From: Candidatus Hydrothermarchaeota archaeon
GTDB taxonomy: Archaea > Hydrothermarchaeota > Hydrothermarchaeia > Hydrothermarchaeales > BMS3B
DNA length: 33,488 nt
Assembly: GCA_015521565.1 (NCBI GenBank)
Contig: WANX01000087.1
Coordinates: 1 to 33,488 of the forward strand
Reading direction: 5' to 3'
The position numbers were made by a program, and so were the translations under genes. Positions 15,565 to 23,972 of the stretch are shown here, piece after piece (the stretch's first letter is position 1; each line of letters opens with the position of its first letter). Below the pieces are notes generated by a model that saw only the letters and a list, made by a program, of their open reading frames with translations, ran no database searches and was not told where the DNA came from.

Positions 15565-17970
15565 CAGCGTCCTCCTCAGCCTCATGAGGAGCTCCTCCCT
15601 CTCCAGCATCTCAATGGTGCACTCCAGCAGGTATGCAGCGTAGGCGCAGAGGGCTGCTGCCTCACCTTCCGCAGCCTCCTCGGCCCTCTCCACAAGCAGT
15701 CGGGCGACCTTCCACAGGGAGGCTGGCGGGTGCACAGATACCTCACCCACCATGGCGGTAAGCCTTCTGTCCACCTTCCCGAGCTTTTCCTTTACCCTGC
15801 CCCACGGGTTCTCGGCTCCGAGCAGCTCCGCGGCTGCCGTGTAATCGAAGGGCGGGGCTTCACAGCCGCCTGCATCGCGCAGCTGCGACCTGTAGAGGGC
15901 GACATTCTTCCAGTCCTGCATCGCCTCGCAGAGCAGAGATACAGTGTACTCTGCAGCATCAACGGCGCCGCTTCCCGGCCGGGGGTTTCTGGCAAGAGCT
16001 GCTGCACCGTCTATAATCTGGTGAGCAGCCCCTCTGAAAAAACCGGGAAGACATGGGTCGTACCCTGAGATGCGCCGGTGGGCTTCATCCACCCTTCTGC
16101 GCAGCTCCTCCAGGCGTTCCTCGACCCCGGGTGTAAGTGTGCGCTCCGGTGTTAGTTCAACCGCCAGCTCCTCCTGCCCTGGATGAATCACCACCTCCGC
16201 GGGGACAAATCCCTCCTTCTCAATCCTCAGACTCCTCCTGCCAGTGACACGCAGATGTGCCTCTCCCGAGCTGTCGGTGACGGCCTTTCTATCACCTGCC
16301 TCAACCACCGCTCCCCCGAGGGGCGCACCCTCAGTGCTCGTGACTTTCACCCTGAGCTCTGAGGCCCTCTCTACCCGGGACTTGGCATCCCGTGTGCGCC
16401 TCAGAAGCACAGCCACAATTACCAGCACTCCTGCCACAAGCACACCCGCCAGGGCCTTCCACGGCTTCAGCGGTTTCTCACGCAGGAGGGGTATGCTGAT
16501 GACCTCCTTTCCTGAAAGCACCAGGAGTGCTGCCCCATCCCGTGCCATGGCGATGTGGTGCACCCCACCGGGGGGGCTTAGCACCCACAGGGGCTCACCA
16601 CTCTGCGCTGTGTAGAGGACCACATCCTCCGGCGAGGCCACGGCCAGGTATTTATCAGAGGCCTCCACCATGCTTGCGTTGTGCCTGAGGGTCCTGTTCC
16701 AGAGAAGCCTGCCCCCGGAAAAGGCGCGTAGCTCGTTGTCAATCAGCAGGAGGAGCAGCCTGCTGTTAATGGCCATGTCCGCGGGCGGCGCTTCCAGAGT
16801 GAGGTTCCAGAGAAGGCTTCCGTTGTAGGAGAGCAGCTGCACTCCAGAGCGCCCTGCCACCGCTATACCGGCTTCCGACATATCCAGCAGTGCGGATGAG
16901 ATTCCGGACTGCTTGCTCCACAGCAGTGCGCCGGTGGTGTTGAAAAGGTAAACCTCACCCCCAGCGAGCACGGCAATTTTATCTGATGATGAAGCGATGA
17001 GCTGTGCCTCAGCAGGCAGGGTAACGTTCCAGAGCTGCTGGGTTCCCCTGTAGAAACTCAGCAGCCTGCCCTGAGCCAGGGCAAAGCCGCTGTCGCCCGC
17101 CGCAATCAGAGAAGGTGCGGCGGTTTTCAGCTCTGCTATCATCTCTCCCGATGGTGATAGCAGGTATAGCTTCCCCTCCGACACCGCAACAATTCCGTCT
17201 GCATACCTCTCCACCCCCCGGACACTTTCAGGCAGATTAATCACCAGCTGCCCTGGTATTGATGGCGAGCCGTTCACCAGCTCCACCTCCACCTGTGCAG
17301 CGGCGCTGCTGTTTGCGAGGCTGATGTTAACTCCTATAGAGTACCTCCCGGGTGGCAGACCGGAGGTATCCCAGATGTAGGGCAGGGTTCTTCCCATCAG
17401 GGTGTCGTTTATGTAGAGCGCCACCTCTGCGCCTGGAGTGTGCAGGGCTCTTATCTCCACGGGTTCGCCCCTGCCGAAGACCTTTCCCCTGGAAGGGCTG
17501 AGTATCTCCACATGCACCGCAGGTGAGGCATTGCTCACCACCAGCCGTGACAAAGCGTATGCAGTGGCACAACCCTCCCTGAAGCTGAAAACAGTCTTCA
17601 GCGTGTAGCTCCCCGCACGCTCTGGTGCGAAGAAGCCGAACTCGGAGATTACACTCTGCCCCGGGATTGCCCTCCCGGTGTATAGCTGTGCCAGCTCGCC
17701 ATCGCTCCAGTCTCCTGTGAGTGCGACCTCAACGGTACCTGAAGCGAGCTCTTCAAACCGCCAGCCGACGGTGCCTCTAATGTACTGCAGCGGAGCCGCG
17801 CTCAGGCTGCTCTGCACACCCTCTGCCCCCGCATTCAGGTCGATGGCGGAAAGGGTAACCAGCTCAGTTTCTCCTCCCGGGGTCAGATAGTACACCTTCT
17901 CGGGACACGACGCCTCCAGCTCAGGCAGAAGCAGGAACAGCAGCATCAGAAGGGGCAGCACACGGTGCAT
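15559..17970 (-). CDS. Envelope protein with beta-propeller (PQQ-like) ectodomain, TM, and cytoplasmic carboxypeptidase-regulatory-like plus helical tail
   Basis: 803 aa; signal peptide; repeats such as LLWSKQSGISSALLDMSEAGIAVAGRSGVQLLSYNGSLLWNLTL; TM ALAGVLVAGVLVIVAVLLRRTRD; then LRVKVTSTEGAPLGGAVVEAGDRKAVTDSSGEAHLRV... Confidence 0.75.
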   Translation of the reverse strand: MHRVLPLLMLLFLLLPELEASCPEKVYYLTPGGETELVTLSAIDLNAGAEGVQSSLSAAPLQYIRGTVGWRFEELASGTVEVALTGDWSDGELAQLYTGRAIPGQSVISEFGFFAPERAGSYTLKTVFSFREGCATAYALSRLVVSNASPAVHVEILSPSRGKVFGRGEPVEIRALHTPGAEVALYINDTLMGRTLPYIWDTSGLPPGRYSIGVNISLANSSAAAQVEVELVNGSPSIPGQLVINLPESVRGVERYADGIVAVSEGKLYLLSPSGEMIAELKTAAPSLIAAGDSGFALAQGRLLSFYRGTQQLWNVTLPAEAQLIASSSDKIAVLAGGEVYLFNTTGALLWSKQSGISSALLDMSEAGIAVAGRSGVQLLSYNGSLLWNLTLEAPPADMAINSRLLLLLIDNELRAFSGGRLLWNRTLRHNASMVEASDKYLAVASPEDVVLYTAQSGEPLWVLSPPGGVHHIAMARDGAALLVLSGKEVISIPLLREKPLKPWKALAGVLVAGVLVIVAVLLRRTRDAKSRVERASELRVKVTSTEGAPLGGAVVEAGDRKAVTDSSGEAHLRVTGRRSLRIEKEGFVPAEVVIHPGQEELAVELTPERTLTPGVEERLEELRRRVDEAHRRISGYDPCLPGFFRGAAHQIIDGAAALARNPRPGSGAVDAAEYTVSLLCEAMQDWKNVALYRSQLRDAGGCEAPPFDYTAAAELLGAENPWGRVKEKLGKVDRRLTAMVGEVSVHPPASLWKVARLLVERAEEAAEGEAAALCAYAAYLLECTIEMLEREELLMRLRRTLL

Positions 17971-18003
17971 GGGGATACTTTGTTGCGCCTTACTTATGAA
18001 GCT

Positions 18004-18804
18004 TTAGCAGACCTCCGCCTCTGCGAACCCCTGCTTCAGGGAGGTAATCCTCACCTTCAGCTCGCCCCCTTCCCCGGCACCTTTTACAAAGACCTTCATC
18101 CCTTTTATGTAGGCGACTCCGTCCCCGCGCCCCGTTCTCCCCACCACTTTGGCAGGATACACATTACCCTTCTTCAACGGTGAGAAACCCTTCGCTATCA
18201 GATAAACCTCAGCGCTCCCGCTGCGGCTTGCCTTCGGCTTTGTTAGCTTCACGTACGCGAAACTCCGCCTAACTTTTTCGACGAGTCCCTGCAGGAGTTC
18301 CCCCTGGAAGACCTTCAGCAGCAGTGCACCTCCGGGAACAAGATGCTCTTCGGCTATGCTCAGCGCCTTCTCACACAGCTCAACGCTCCTCGCGTGGTCA
18401 ACGCTCCAAACACCGCTTATCTCAGGCGAGGCGTCGCTTATCACCGCATCGCACTCCGGTACGAGCTCCCTGAGCCTCTGTCTCACCTCCCCGTCGGTGA
18501 AGTCGCCCTTAATAAAGACCACGTTCTCATAGCCCAGAGGCTCGACGCTGTGCAGGTCAACGCCGATGACGAAGCCAGAGCTGCCCACAATTTCCCTCGC
18601 AACCTGGCTCCAGCCGCCGGGGGCACATCCCAGCTCAAGCACGCGAAAGCCGGGCTTCAGAATCCTGAAGCGTCTGTTGAGCTGTTTTAGCTTGTACGCC
18701 GCACGGGAGCGGTAGTGCTCCCTCTTTGCCTTCCTGTAGTAGTAGTCCTTCTTCCTTTCCCAGAGCCAGCGCTTTCCCATATTCTCAGGATAAACGTTAA
18801 TCAT
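18004..18804 (-). CDS. rlmE: RlmE/FtsJ-type 2'-O-methyltransferase with C-terminal TRAM domain
   Basis: SRAAYKLKQLNRRF...VLELGCAPGGWSQVA...VIGVDLHSVEPL...DAVISDASPEISG...LLLKVFQG; C-terminal VVGRTGRGDGVAYIKGMKVFVKGA TRAM-like. Alternative start MGKRW. Confidence 0.9.
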   Translation of the reverse strand: MINVYPENMGKRWLWERKKDYYYRKAKREHYRSRAAYKLKQLNRRFRILKPGFRVLELGCAPGGWSQVAREIVGSSGFVIGVDLHSVEPLGYENVVFIKGDFTDGEVRQRLRELVPECDAVISDASPEISGVWSVDHARSVELCEKALSIAEEHLVPGGALLLKVFQGELLQGLVEKVRRSFAYVKLTKPKASRSGSAEVYLIAKGFSPLKKGNVYPAKVVGRTGRGDGVAYIKGMKVFVKGAGEGGELKVRITSLKQGFAEAEVC

Positions 18805-18820
18805 CGCGGGTATTATTGAA

Positions 18821-19654
18821 ATGGAGCGGCTTCTCTATCTCGGGTGCATGGTGTACAACCGCTTTCCTGACTATGAGATTGCCGCGAAGGCGGTGCTTTC
18901 CAGGCTCGGAATAAAGCTAAGGGACTTCCACGAGTTCACCTGCTGCTCCTCCACCTTCATGCCCTCTGTGGGTGATACCTGGATTTACCTGGCAAGCTAC
19001 AACCTTGCCCTGGCCGAAAGGCGGGAAATGGATATCGTAACCCTCTGCGGCACATGCACCGGCGTTTTCAAGAGGGCACTGCTGATGCTCCGCGACGAGG
19101 CTCTCAGGGAGAGGGTGAACTCCCGCCTGGCGGAGCTGGACCTCAGCGTTTCTGGCAGAGCTGGGGTGAGCCACCTGCTGGAGGTGCTCACACAGCAGAG
19201 GGAAAGGGTTGAGAGGGAGATACGCTCACCTCTCAACTTAAAAGTGGCACTGCAGCACCCGTGCAACGTCTTCCGTCCCCGCGAGATAGCACGCTTCGAC
19301 GATCCGGTCAGACCCTCAGCCATGCGGGAGATGGTGGAGCTGACAGGGGCAGAGGCGGTGCGCTATCCCCTGGAGTACGAGTGCTGTGGCTCCGCACTTC
19401 TCATCACCTCTGAGAGCATGGGCATCTCCTCGGGCGCCGACAAGCTCCTCTCCGCCAGGGAAGCCGGTGCCCGGGCCATGGTGGTGGCCTGTGGCAACTG
19501 TGCCTACCTATTCGACAGACACCGGGACAGGATTGCTGCTGTGAGAAGGGAAGCGCAGCTTCCCGTGCTCTTCCTGCCCCAGCTCCTGGGCCTGGCTTTT
19601 GGCATGCACGGGAGGGAGCTCGGCCTGGAGATAAGGGGGGTTGAGCTTGGGTGA
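18821..19654 (+). CDS. Heterodisulfide reductase subunit B-like protein (two CCG-type domains)
   Basis: YLGCMVYNR...FTCCSS...LCGTC and HPCNV...YECCGS...ACGNCAY. Confidence 0.85.
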   Translation: MERLLYLGCMVYNRFPDYEIAAKAVLSRLGIKLRDFHEFTCCSSTFMPSVGDTWIYLASYNLALAERREMDIVTLCGTCTGVFKRALLMLRDEALRERVNSRLAELDLSVSGRAGVSHLLEVLTQQRERVEREIRSPLNLKVALQHPCNVFRPREIARFDDPVRPSAMREMVELTGAEAVRYPLEYECCGSALLITSESMGISSGADKLLSAREAGARAMVVACGNCAYLFDRHRDRIAAVRREAQLPVLFLPQLLGLAFGMHGRELGLEIRGVELG

Positions 19655-20006
19655 ATGCACCCGCTGCGGCGCCTGTGTGCGCGTGTGCATAGCGGCCAGG
19701 CAGGGACTCGCCACGGGGGCGAGTGTGCTTGAGCGCAGTGACAGGTTTACCTGTGCAGGATGCTGGAAGTGCGTTGAGGCCTGTCCGGAGGGCGTTGACA
19801 TATACGGGCTGATGATGCAGTCCCGCCGCTACAGAGAGCTTCCTGAAAGCTATAAGGCTGCAGTCAGGCGCATTCAGAGCACAGGGTATGCCATGCCGGC
19901 AGAGGGCGTCAATGCAATAAGGGAGATGTACGGTCTGAGGCCAATCCGGAGGGTGAGGCGCAGAGTTCTGGAGAAACTGCTGCGCGCTTCTGAACCGGAG
20001 CGGTGA
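19641..20006 (+). CDS. Heterodisulfide reductase subunit C-like protein (2x[4Fe-4S])
   Basis: CTRCGACVRVC and CAGCWKCVEACPEGVDIYGLM; TTG start overlapping the HdrB-like gene. Confidence 0.85.
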   Translation: MSLGECTRCGACVRVCIAARQGLATGASVLERSDRFTCAGCWKCVEACPEGVDIYGLMMQSRRYRELPESYKAAVRRIQSTGYAMPAEGVNAIREMYGLRPIRRVRRRVLEKLLRASEPER

Positions 20007-20007
20007 A

Positions 20008-20214
20008 TTACTCCTGTGAAGTGTCCTCCACCAGCTTCATTGCTTCCTCAACCAGCCTGCGATGGCGCTCCTCAGACTTTATAAGCTCACCTATTAGCCC
20101 CTTCAGCCCCTCATCTTCCAGCTCTCCGTACAGCTCCTCATACACATCCCGGGCGTTCTTCTCTATCTCTGCCAGATTTTTAAGCACGCCCAGGATTACG
20201 TCATTAGAACTCAT
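20008..20214 (-). CDS. Short ferritin/rubrerythrin-like helical protein
   Basis: 68 aa; ILGVLKNLAEIEKNARDVYEELYGELEDEGLKGLIGELIKSEERHRRLVEEAMKLV; E...E with ExxH. Confidence 0.6.
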   Translation of the reverse strand: MSSNDVILGVLKNLAEIEKNARDVYEELYGELEDEGLKGLIGELIKSEERHRRLVEEAMKLVEDTSQE

Positions 20215-20443
20215 CCCGTGCCTCCATCTTGATTCTGCCTATTGTGCTCAGTATCACCTTCCTGTGCCCCTCCGACTCCCTCCTTATTATCTCAGCTATC
20301 TCCAGTATGCGCTTCTTTCTGTCCTCCGGGAGTGTGCTCCTGTTAATCAGCTTAATCAGTGAGCGGGTTATCAGTGTTACCCCCTCATCCTCCAGCACTG
20401 CGATATTCTCCAGCCTTCTTATCAGGTTCCGCTTTGAAATCAT
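20204..20443 (-). CDS. Short ferritin-like helical protein, paired with the previous gene
   Basis: From ATG 20443 (purine-rich RBS upstream): MISKRNLIRRLENIAVLEDEGVTLITRSLIKLINRSTLPEDRKKRILEIAEIIRRESEGHRKVIL; ESEGH = ExxH. Confidence 0.55.
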   Translation of the reverse strand: MISKRNLIRRLENIAVLEDEGVTLITRSLIKLINRSTLPEDRKKRILEIAEIIRRESEGHRKVILSTIGRIKMEARDEF

Positions 20444-20469
20444 CTCTTCCCCACCGGAAGTTTCAGACA

Positions 20470-20500
20470 GGTATATAAAAGGTATCGAACCTTTATATAC
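20470..20500. promoter_or_regulatory. Near-palindromic overlapping divergent promoters
   Basis: ggtatataaaaggtatcgaacctttatatac: inverted repeat with a TATA box in each arm, between divergent genes 20443(-) and 20521/20524(+). Confidence 0.55.
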
Positions 20501-20520
20501 TTTGCTTTTCATAGCTTAAT

Positions 20521-21750
20521 TTGATGGTTGACACAGAATTTATAAAAATGCTGCTCATCTCCGCCCTTGCCGGCGGCCTCCTGGGGGTTGAGCGTGAACT
20601 CAAGGTGCAGGTCATCGCGGGAACACGCACCTTCATGCTCGCATCCATAACAGGCACGCTGAGTGTATATCTTGCAAGCGTGGCGTCAATTCCCTGGATT
20701 CTCATCGTATCCATGCTCGGCCTTGTGCTTCTGGTGCTGCTTCTCGGCGTAATAAAGAACTTCAGAACCTTCGACATAGGTATCACCACACCCGTCGCCT
20801 TCTTTCTGGCATACCTCATAGGCGTCATTGTTGGCCTGGGACAGTACATTGAGGCAATTACAGCGAGCATACTTGTCACGAGCATCCTGGTCTTCAAGAA
20901 GTACACCACCATACTGTCAGAGGCGCTGGGTCACGAGGAGATGCGCTCCGCCATGGAGTTCGGCCTCATCGCCTTTGTGCTTTATCCTGTTGCACCCGAC
21001 TACCCGGTGGACCCCCTGGGTGTTGTAAATCCCAGGATGCTGCTGCTTGCTGTTATAGTAGTCTCCACCACCGGTTTTGCGGGTTTTCTTGTGCTCCGCT
21101 TTTTGGGTGGGGAGCTGGGCTCTGATGTTAGCGGAGCGCTGGGGGGGATTGTAAGTCTGAGAGCTACCGCCGGGGTTCTGTCCGCAGAAGCGGCAAAGCA
21201 GGAAGAAGCTGTCCGCAACATGCTGCGAGGAATGCTCCTGGCAAACTCCACCTGGGTGCTCCGCAATCTTTTGCTGGTGGGCATTCTGAGTGTGACGCTG
21301 CTGAAACAGCTGTGGCTACCTGCCCTGGTCATGGGGGCTGCCACGGCGGTGAGCGCACTTCTGCTTGTCAGACGGGAGGGGGAGGATAGGGTGGAGCTGT
21401 CCCTGAGGTCCCCCTTCGCCATTCTTCCAAGTCTGCGCTTTGCGCTGCTTTTCTCTGTGGTGGTGGCTGTGGCGGGATATCTTGGTCCGAACTCCCCTGC
21501 CCTGTATCCGGTCGCCTTCCTTGGGGGATGGGCATCGGCACCTGCGTCGCTTGCCTCGCTGGCGTCGCTCGTGGAGCTGGGGCGTCTTGAGGCAGATGCT
21601 GCTGCAGCAGCATGCGTACTTGCAATGGCAGGAGGAGCTCTCGGCGCTGCACGCGTGGCTATTTCCAGATGCAGGAGTCCCGGGGTGCGCTTCCTGGGTG
21701 CGGTACTTCTGGGCGCCCTTGCAGGCCTTGCCGCTGTCCTTGCCCGGTAA
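20521..21750 (+). CDS. MgtC/SapB family membrane protein with DUF4010
   Basis: ISALAGGLLGVERELKVQVIAGTRTFMLASITGTLSVYL plus a long polytopic C-terminal half; start TTG 20521 or ATG 20524. Confidence 0.85.
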   Translation: MMVDTEFIKMLLISALAGGLLGVERELKVQVIAGTRTFMLASITGTLSVYLASVASIPWILIVSMLGLVLLVLLLGVIKNFRTFDIGITTPVAFFLAYLIGVIVGLGQYIEAITASILVTSILVFKKYTTILSEALGHEEMRSAMEFGLIAFVLYPVAPDYPVDPLGVVNPRMLLLAVIVVSTTGFAGFLVLRFLGGELGSDVSGALGGIVSLRATAGVLSAEAAKQEEAVRNMLRGMLLANSTWVLRNLLLVGILSVTLLKQLWLPALVMGAATAVSALLLVRREGEDRVELSLRSPFAILPSLRFALLFSVVVAVAGYLGPNSPALYPVAFLGGWASAPASLASLASLVELGRLEADAAAAACVLAMAGGALGAARVAISRCRSPGVRFLGAVLLGALAGLAAVLAR

Positions 21751-21770
21751 CAACGTTACCATTGTTAATT

Positions 21771-22862
21771 ATGCAGGGTATTGTGGTAATGCGCAGAACC
21801 GGCGGGATTGAGGAGCAGGTTAAGCTTAACTGCGAGATAAGCAATGCCCACTTCTGGGGGATCTACTCCATCTGCGGTCTTCTGATGCGCCTTCGCAGCC
21901 TGTACAGATTTGAGCACTCTCTCAACCCATGGGACAGCATCCACTCCGCTGAGCTGATGGAGTGGATAGGCAAAAAGGAGAGACTGTGGCAGGAGCTCAG
22001 GAAAGAGAGCATACGTCCGCTGCAGATAGACGGCAGGCGGATAGACGCCTACGACGTTGAGAGCGTTGAGGAGCACCTTCCCGCACACCTGTGCTACGGC
22101 GCCGGGTACGCGACTGGAATGAAGCCGAGCTTCTTTCTGGGCAGGCTTAAGGAGAAGCGCAAACTCGGCGGATTCCGTGTATATGTGGTTGAGAGGGAGT
22201 GCGTGAGGGACCTCCTGGCTGCGCCGGCAATGCTACAGGGCAGGAGGATATATCTGCGGATGCAGGTTTTCAGGGAGTACCTCTGGGACAGGGTGGAGGA
22301 GATTCGCTTTGGCGGAGCCGGACAGGCGCTCCGGGAGGCCTTTGCCTGCTACGGTCTGACAGAGGAGGAGCTGAGACGCGGTGGCGAAGAGCTTGCCCCC
22401 AGGATAGAGCACATAGCAAGAGAGGAGAGCTACACGCTGGTGGCCCACGAGCTCGGGGAGGCGCTTGAGGAGGAGTTTCCTGAGGAACTGTGGAACCAGA
22501 TGGCGGATTCACCTTTTCTTGAGAAGCTTGCGCGCGGGCTTAAAGATTTGCTTGCAGACACCCACAGGAGAGGGACGCTGTCCGAAATAGTCAGGCGCAG
22601 GAATATCGCCTCCCTTGCCTTCTACGTCGCCTCCCTGACGGGATTCAGGAGGGAGCTCTTCCCGGAGGTTAGGGGGGCGTATGAGAAGGCAAGGGAGGGC
22701 GACTGGAGCGCAGTTGAGGAGGCGATGCGGCATGCCAGGAGCAGAGCACTGCGCTGCATCCAGACCCTGGTGGAGATAGTCCACAGAACAAATGGAGATG
22801 AGGCACTGCTCAGAAGAGAGGTGCAGAGGCAGCTGCTCAGACCAATGGGGATAAATTTATAA
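21771..22862 (+). CDS. Uncharacterized mostly helical soluble protein
   Basis: About 363 aa; start ATG 21771 (or 21789) chosen because the upstream part of the track ORF overlaps the MgtC gene; no motif recognised. Confidence 0.7.
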   Translation: MQGIVVMRRTGGIEEQVKLNCEISNAHFWGIYSICGLLMRLRSLYRFEHSLNPWDSIHSAELMEWIGKKERLWQELRKESIRPLQIDGRRIDAYDVESVEEHLPAHLCYGAGYATGMKPSFFLGRLKEKRKLGGFRVYVVERECVRDLLAAPAMLQGRRIYLRMQVFREYLWDRVEEIRFGGAGQALREAFACYGLTEEELRRGGEELAPRIEHIAREESYTLVAHELGEALEEEFPEELWNQMADSPFLEKLARGLKDLLADTHRRGTLSEIVRRRNIASLAFYVASLTGFRRELFPEVRGAYEKAREGDWSAVEEAMRHARSRALRCIQTLVEIVHRTNGDEALLRREVQRQLLRPMGINL

Positions 22863-22880
22863 ACCCCTTCGGCCAAAAAT

Positions 22881-22916
22881 ATGATGCCCAAAAAACCGAA
22901 AGGAAGGGATAGATAA
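22881..22916 (+). other. Mini-ORF (MMPKKPKGRDR) immediately upstream of aIF1
   Basis: ATGATGCCCAAAAAACCGAAAGGAAGGGATAGATAA, ending 3 nt before the aIF1 ATG; begins about 20 nt after TATA-like aaatttataaac. Confidence 0.3.
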
Positions 22917-22919
22917 GGA

Positions 22920-23225
22920 ATGGAGATCTGCTCTGTTTGTGGCTTGCCAGAGGACCTGTGCATCTGTGAAGAGATTGCGAGGGAAACCCAGAAAATCACC
23001 ATATCCTTAGCCAAGCGCAAGTTCGGCAAGTCGATGACGGTGGTAGAGGGGATAAGCGAGAAGTCCATAAACATCGCCGATCTGGCAAAGAAGCTCAAGG
23101 GTGAGCTTGCCTGCGGGGGCACCGTCAAAGACGGCAGGATAGAGCTGCAGGGAGACCACAGGCAGCGCGTGAAGGAGTTTCTGATAAAGCACGGTTACTC
23201 CGAGGAGCTCATTGAGGTGAAGTAG
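22920..23225 (+). CDS. Translation initiation factor aIF1 (SUI1 family)
   Basis: [19 protein letters not shown]...[20 protein letters not shown]...[35 protein letters not shown]. Confidence 0.95.
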   Translation: MEICSVCGLPEDLCICEEIARETQKITISLAKRKFGKSMTVVEGISEKSINIADLAKKLKGELACGGTVKDGRIELQGDHRQRVKEFLIKHGYSEELIEVK

Positions 23226-23229
23226 CGCC

Positions 23230-23730
23230 TTGCATGCGAAGCAGGTAATCGAGGCGGCGCTTTTTGTTTCCTCAGACCCCGTTTCAGTGGATAAGCTGGC
23301 TGAACTTACCGGAAGGACTCCAGACGAGGTTCGCGCCCTCATTGAGGAGCTGAGAAGAGACTATGCAGCCCGGGACAGCGCCCTTGAGATCCGCAGTATA
23401 GGAGGGGATTACTACCTGATGCAGGCCAGGGAGGCGCTTTCAGGCCTGCTAATCGAGCTGGTAAAGCCGGCGGTGGCACAGGAGGTGCTCAAGACACTCT
23501 CTCTCATAGCGCTGCGGCAGCCGGTTACCCAGGCAGAGGTGGTGAAGGCGAGGGGAAGCGCCGCGTATGCCCATGTTAAGGAGCTGGTTGCGAAGGGCTT
23601 CGTCTCCGCTTCTCCCGCAGGGAGGACAAAGATGCTTACCACGACAGAGAAGTTCTCTGACTACTTCGGCTTCAGCCGCGATATAGCGGAGGTGAAAAAG
23701 CAGATTGGCGAGTTGCTCATGAGGCGCTGA
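23230..23730 (+). CDS. scpB: Segregation and condensation protein B (ScpB)
   Basis: IEAALFVSSDPVSVDKLAELTG...YYLMQAREALS...LKTLSLIALRQPVTQAEVVKARGSAAYAHVKELVAKGFV; TTG start. Confidence 0.9.
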   Translation: MHAKQVIEAALFVSSDPVSVDKLAELTGRTPDEVRALIEELRRDYAARDSALEIRSIGGDYYLMQAREALSGLLIELVKPAVAQEVLKTLSLIALRQPVTQAEVVKARGSAAYAHVKELVAKGFVSASPAGRTKMLTTTEKFSDYFGFSRDIAEVKKQIGELLMRR

Positions 23731-23911
23731 GCATCCGCCTGAGCTTGAGCAGCTGTTGTTTGAGCTGCTCGCTTTCCCTGCGCAGACTCGAGATCTGCCT
23801 TTCCAGTGACCTGACTTTCATGTAATGGCAGGCGTTCAGCAACAGCAGGACGGCGGTAATCACATACAGTGCGAACAGAACCGAATCCGCCATAAAGCAC
23901 ACCCCACTCAA
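23717..23911 (-). CDS. Small membrane protein with C-terminal coiled coil
   Basis: 64 aa, one TM (LYVITAVLLLLNACHYM) then RSLERQISSLRRESEQLKQQLLKLRRML. Confidence 0.55.
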   Translation of the reverse strand: MSGVCFMADSVLFALYVITAVLLLLNACHYMKVRSLERQISSLRRESEQLKQQLLKLRRMLSAS

Positions 23912-23972
23912 ATATCGAGAAGCGTAACATTAAAATAGGAATTCGTCCATAGTGTGCTCGCCCGGTGGTTTC

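Noticed and set aside
21612-21770. N-terminal 53 aa of the 416-aa ORF
   Set aside because: Overlaps the MgtC/DUF4010 gene in another frame; the ATG at 21771 or 21789 is more plausible.
23230-23730. Possible defence or DNA-binding regulator (winged helix)
   Set aside because: Sequence reads as a standard ScpB; no defence context.
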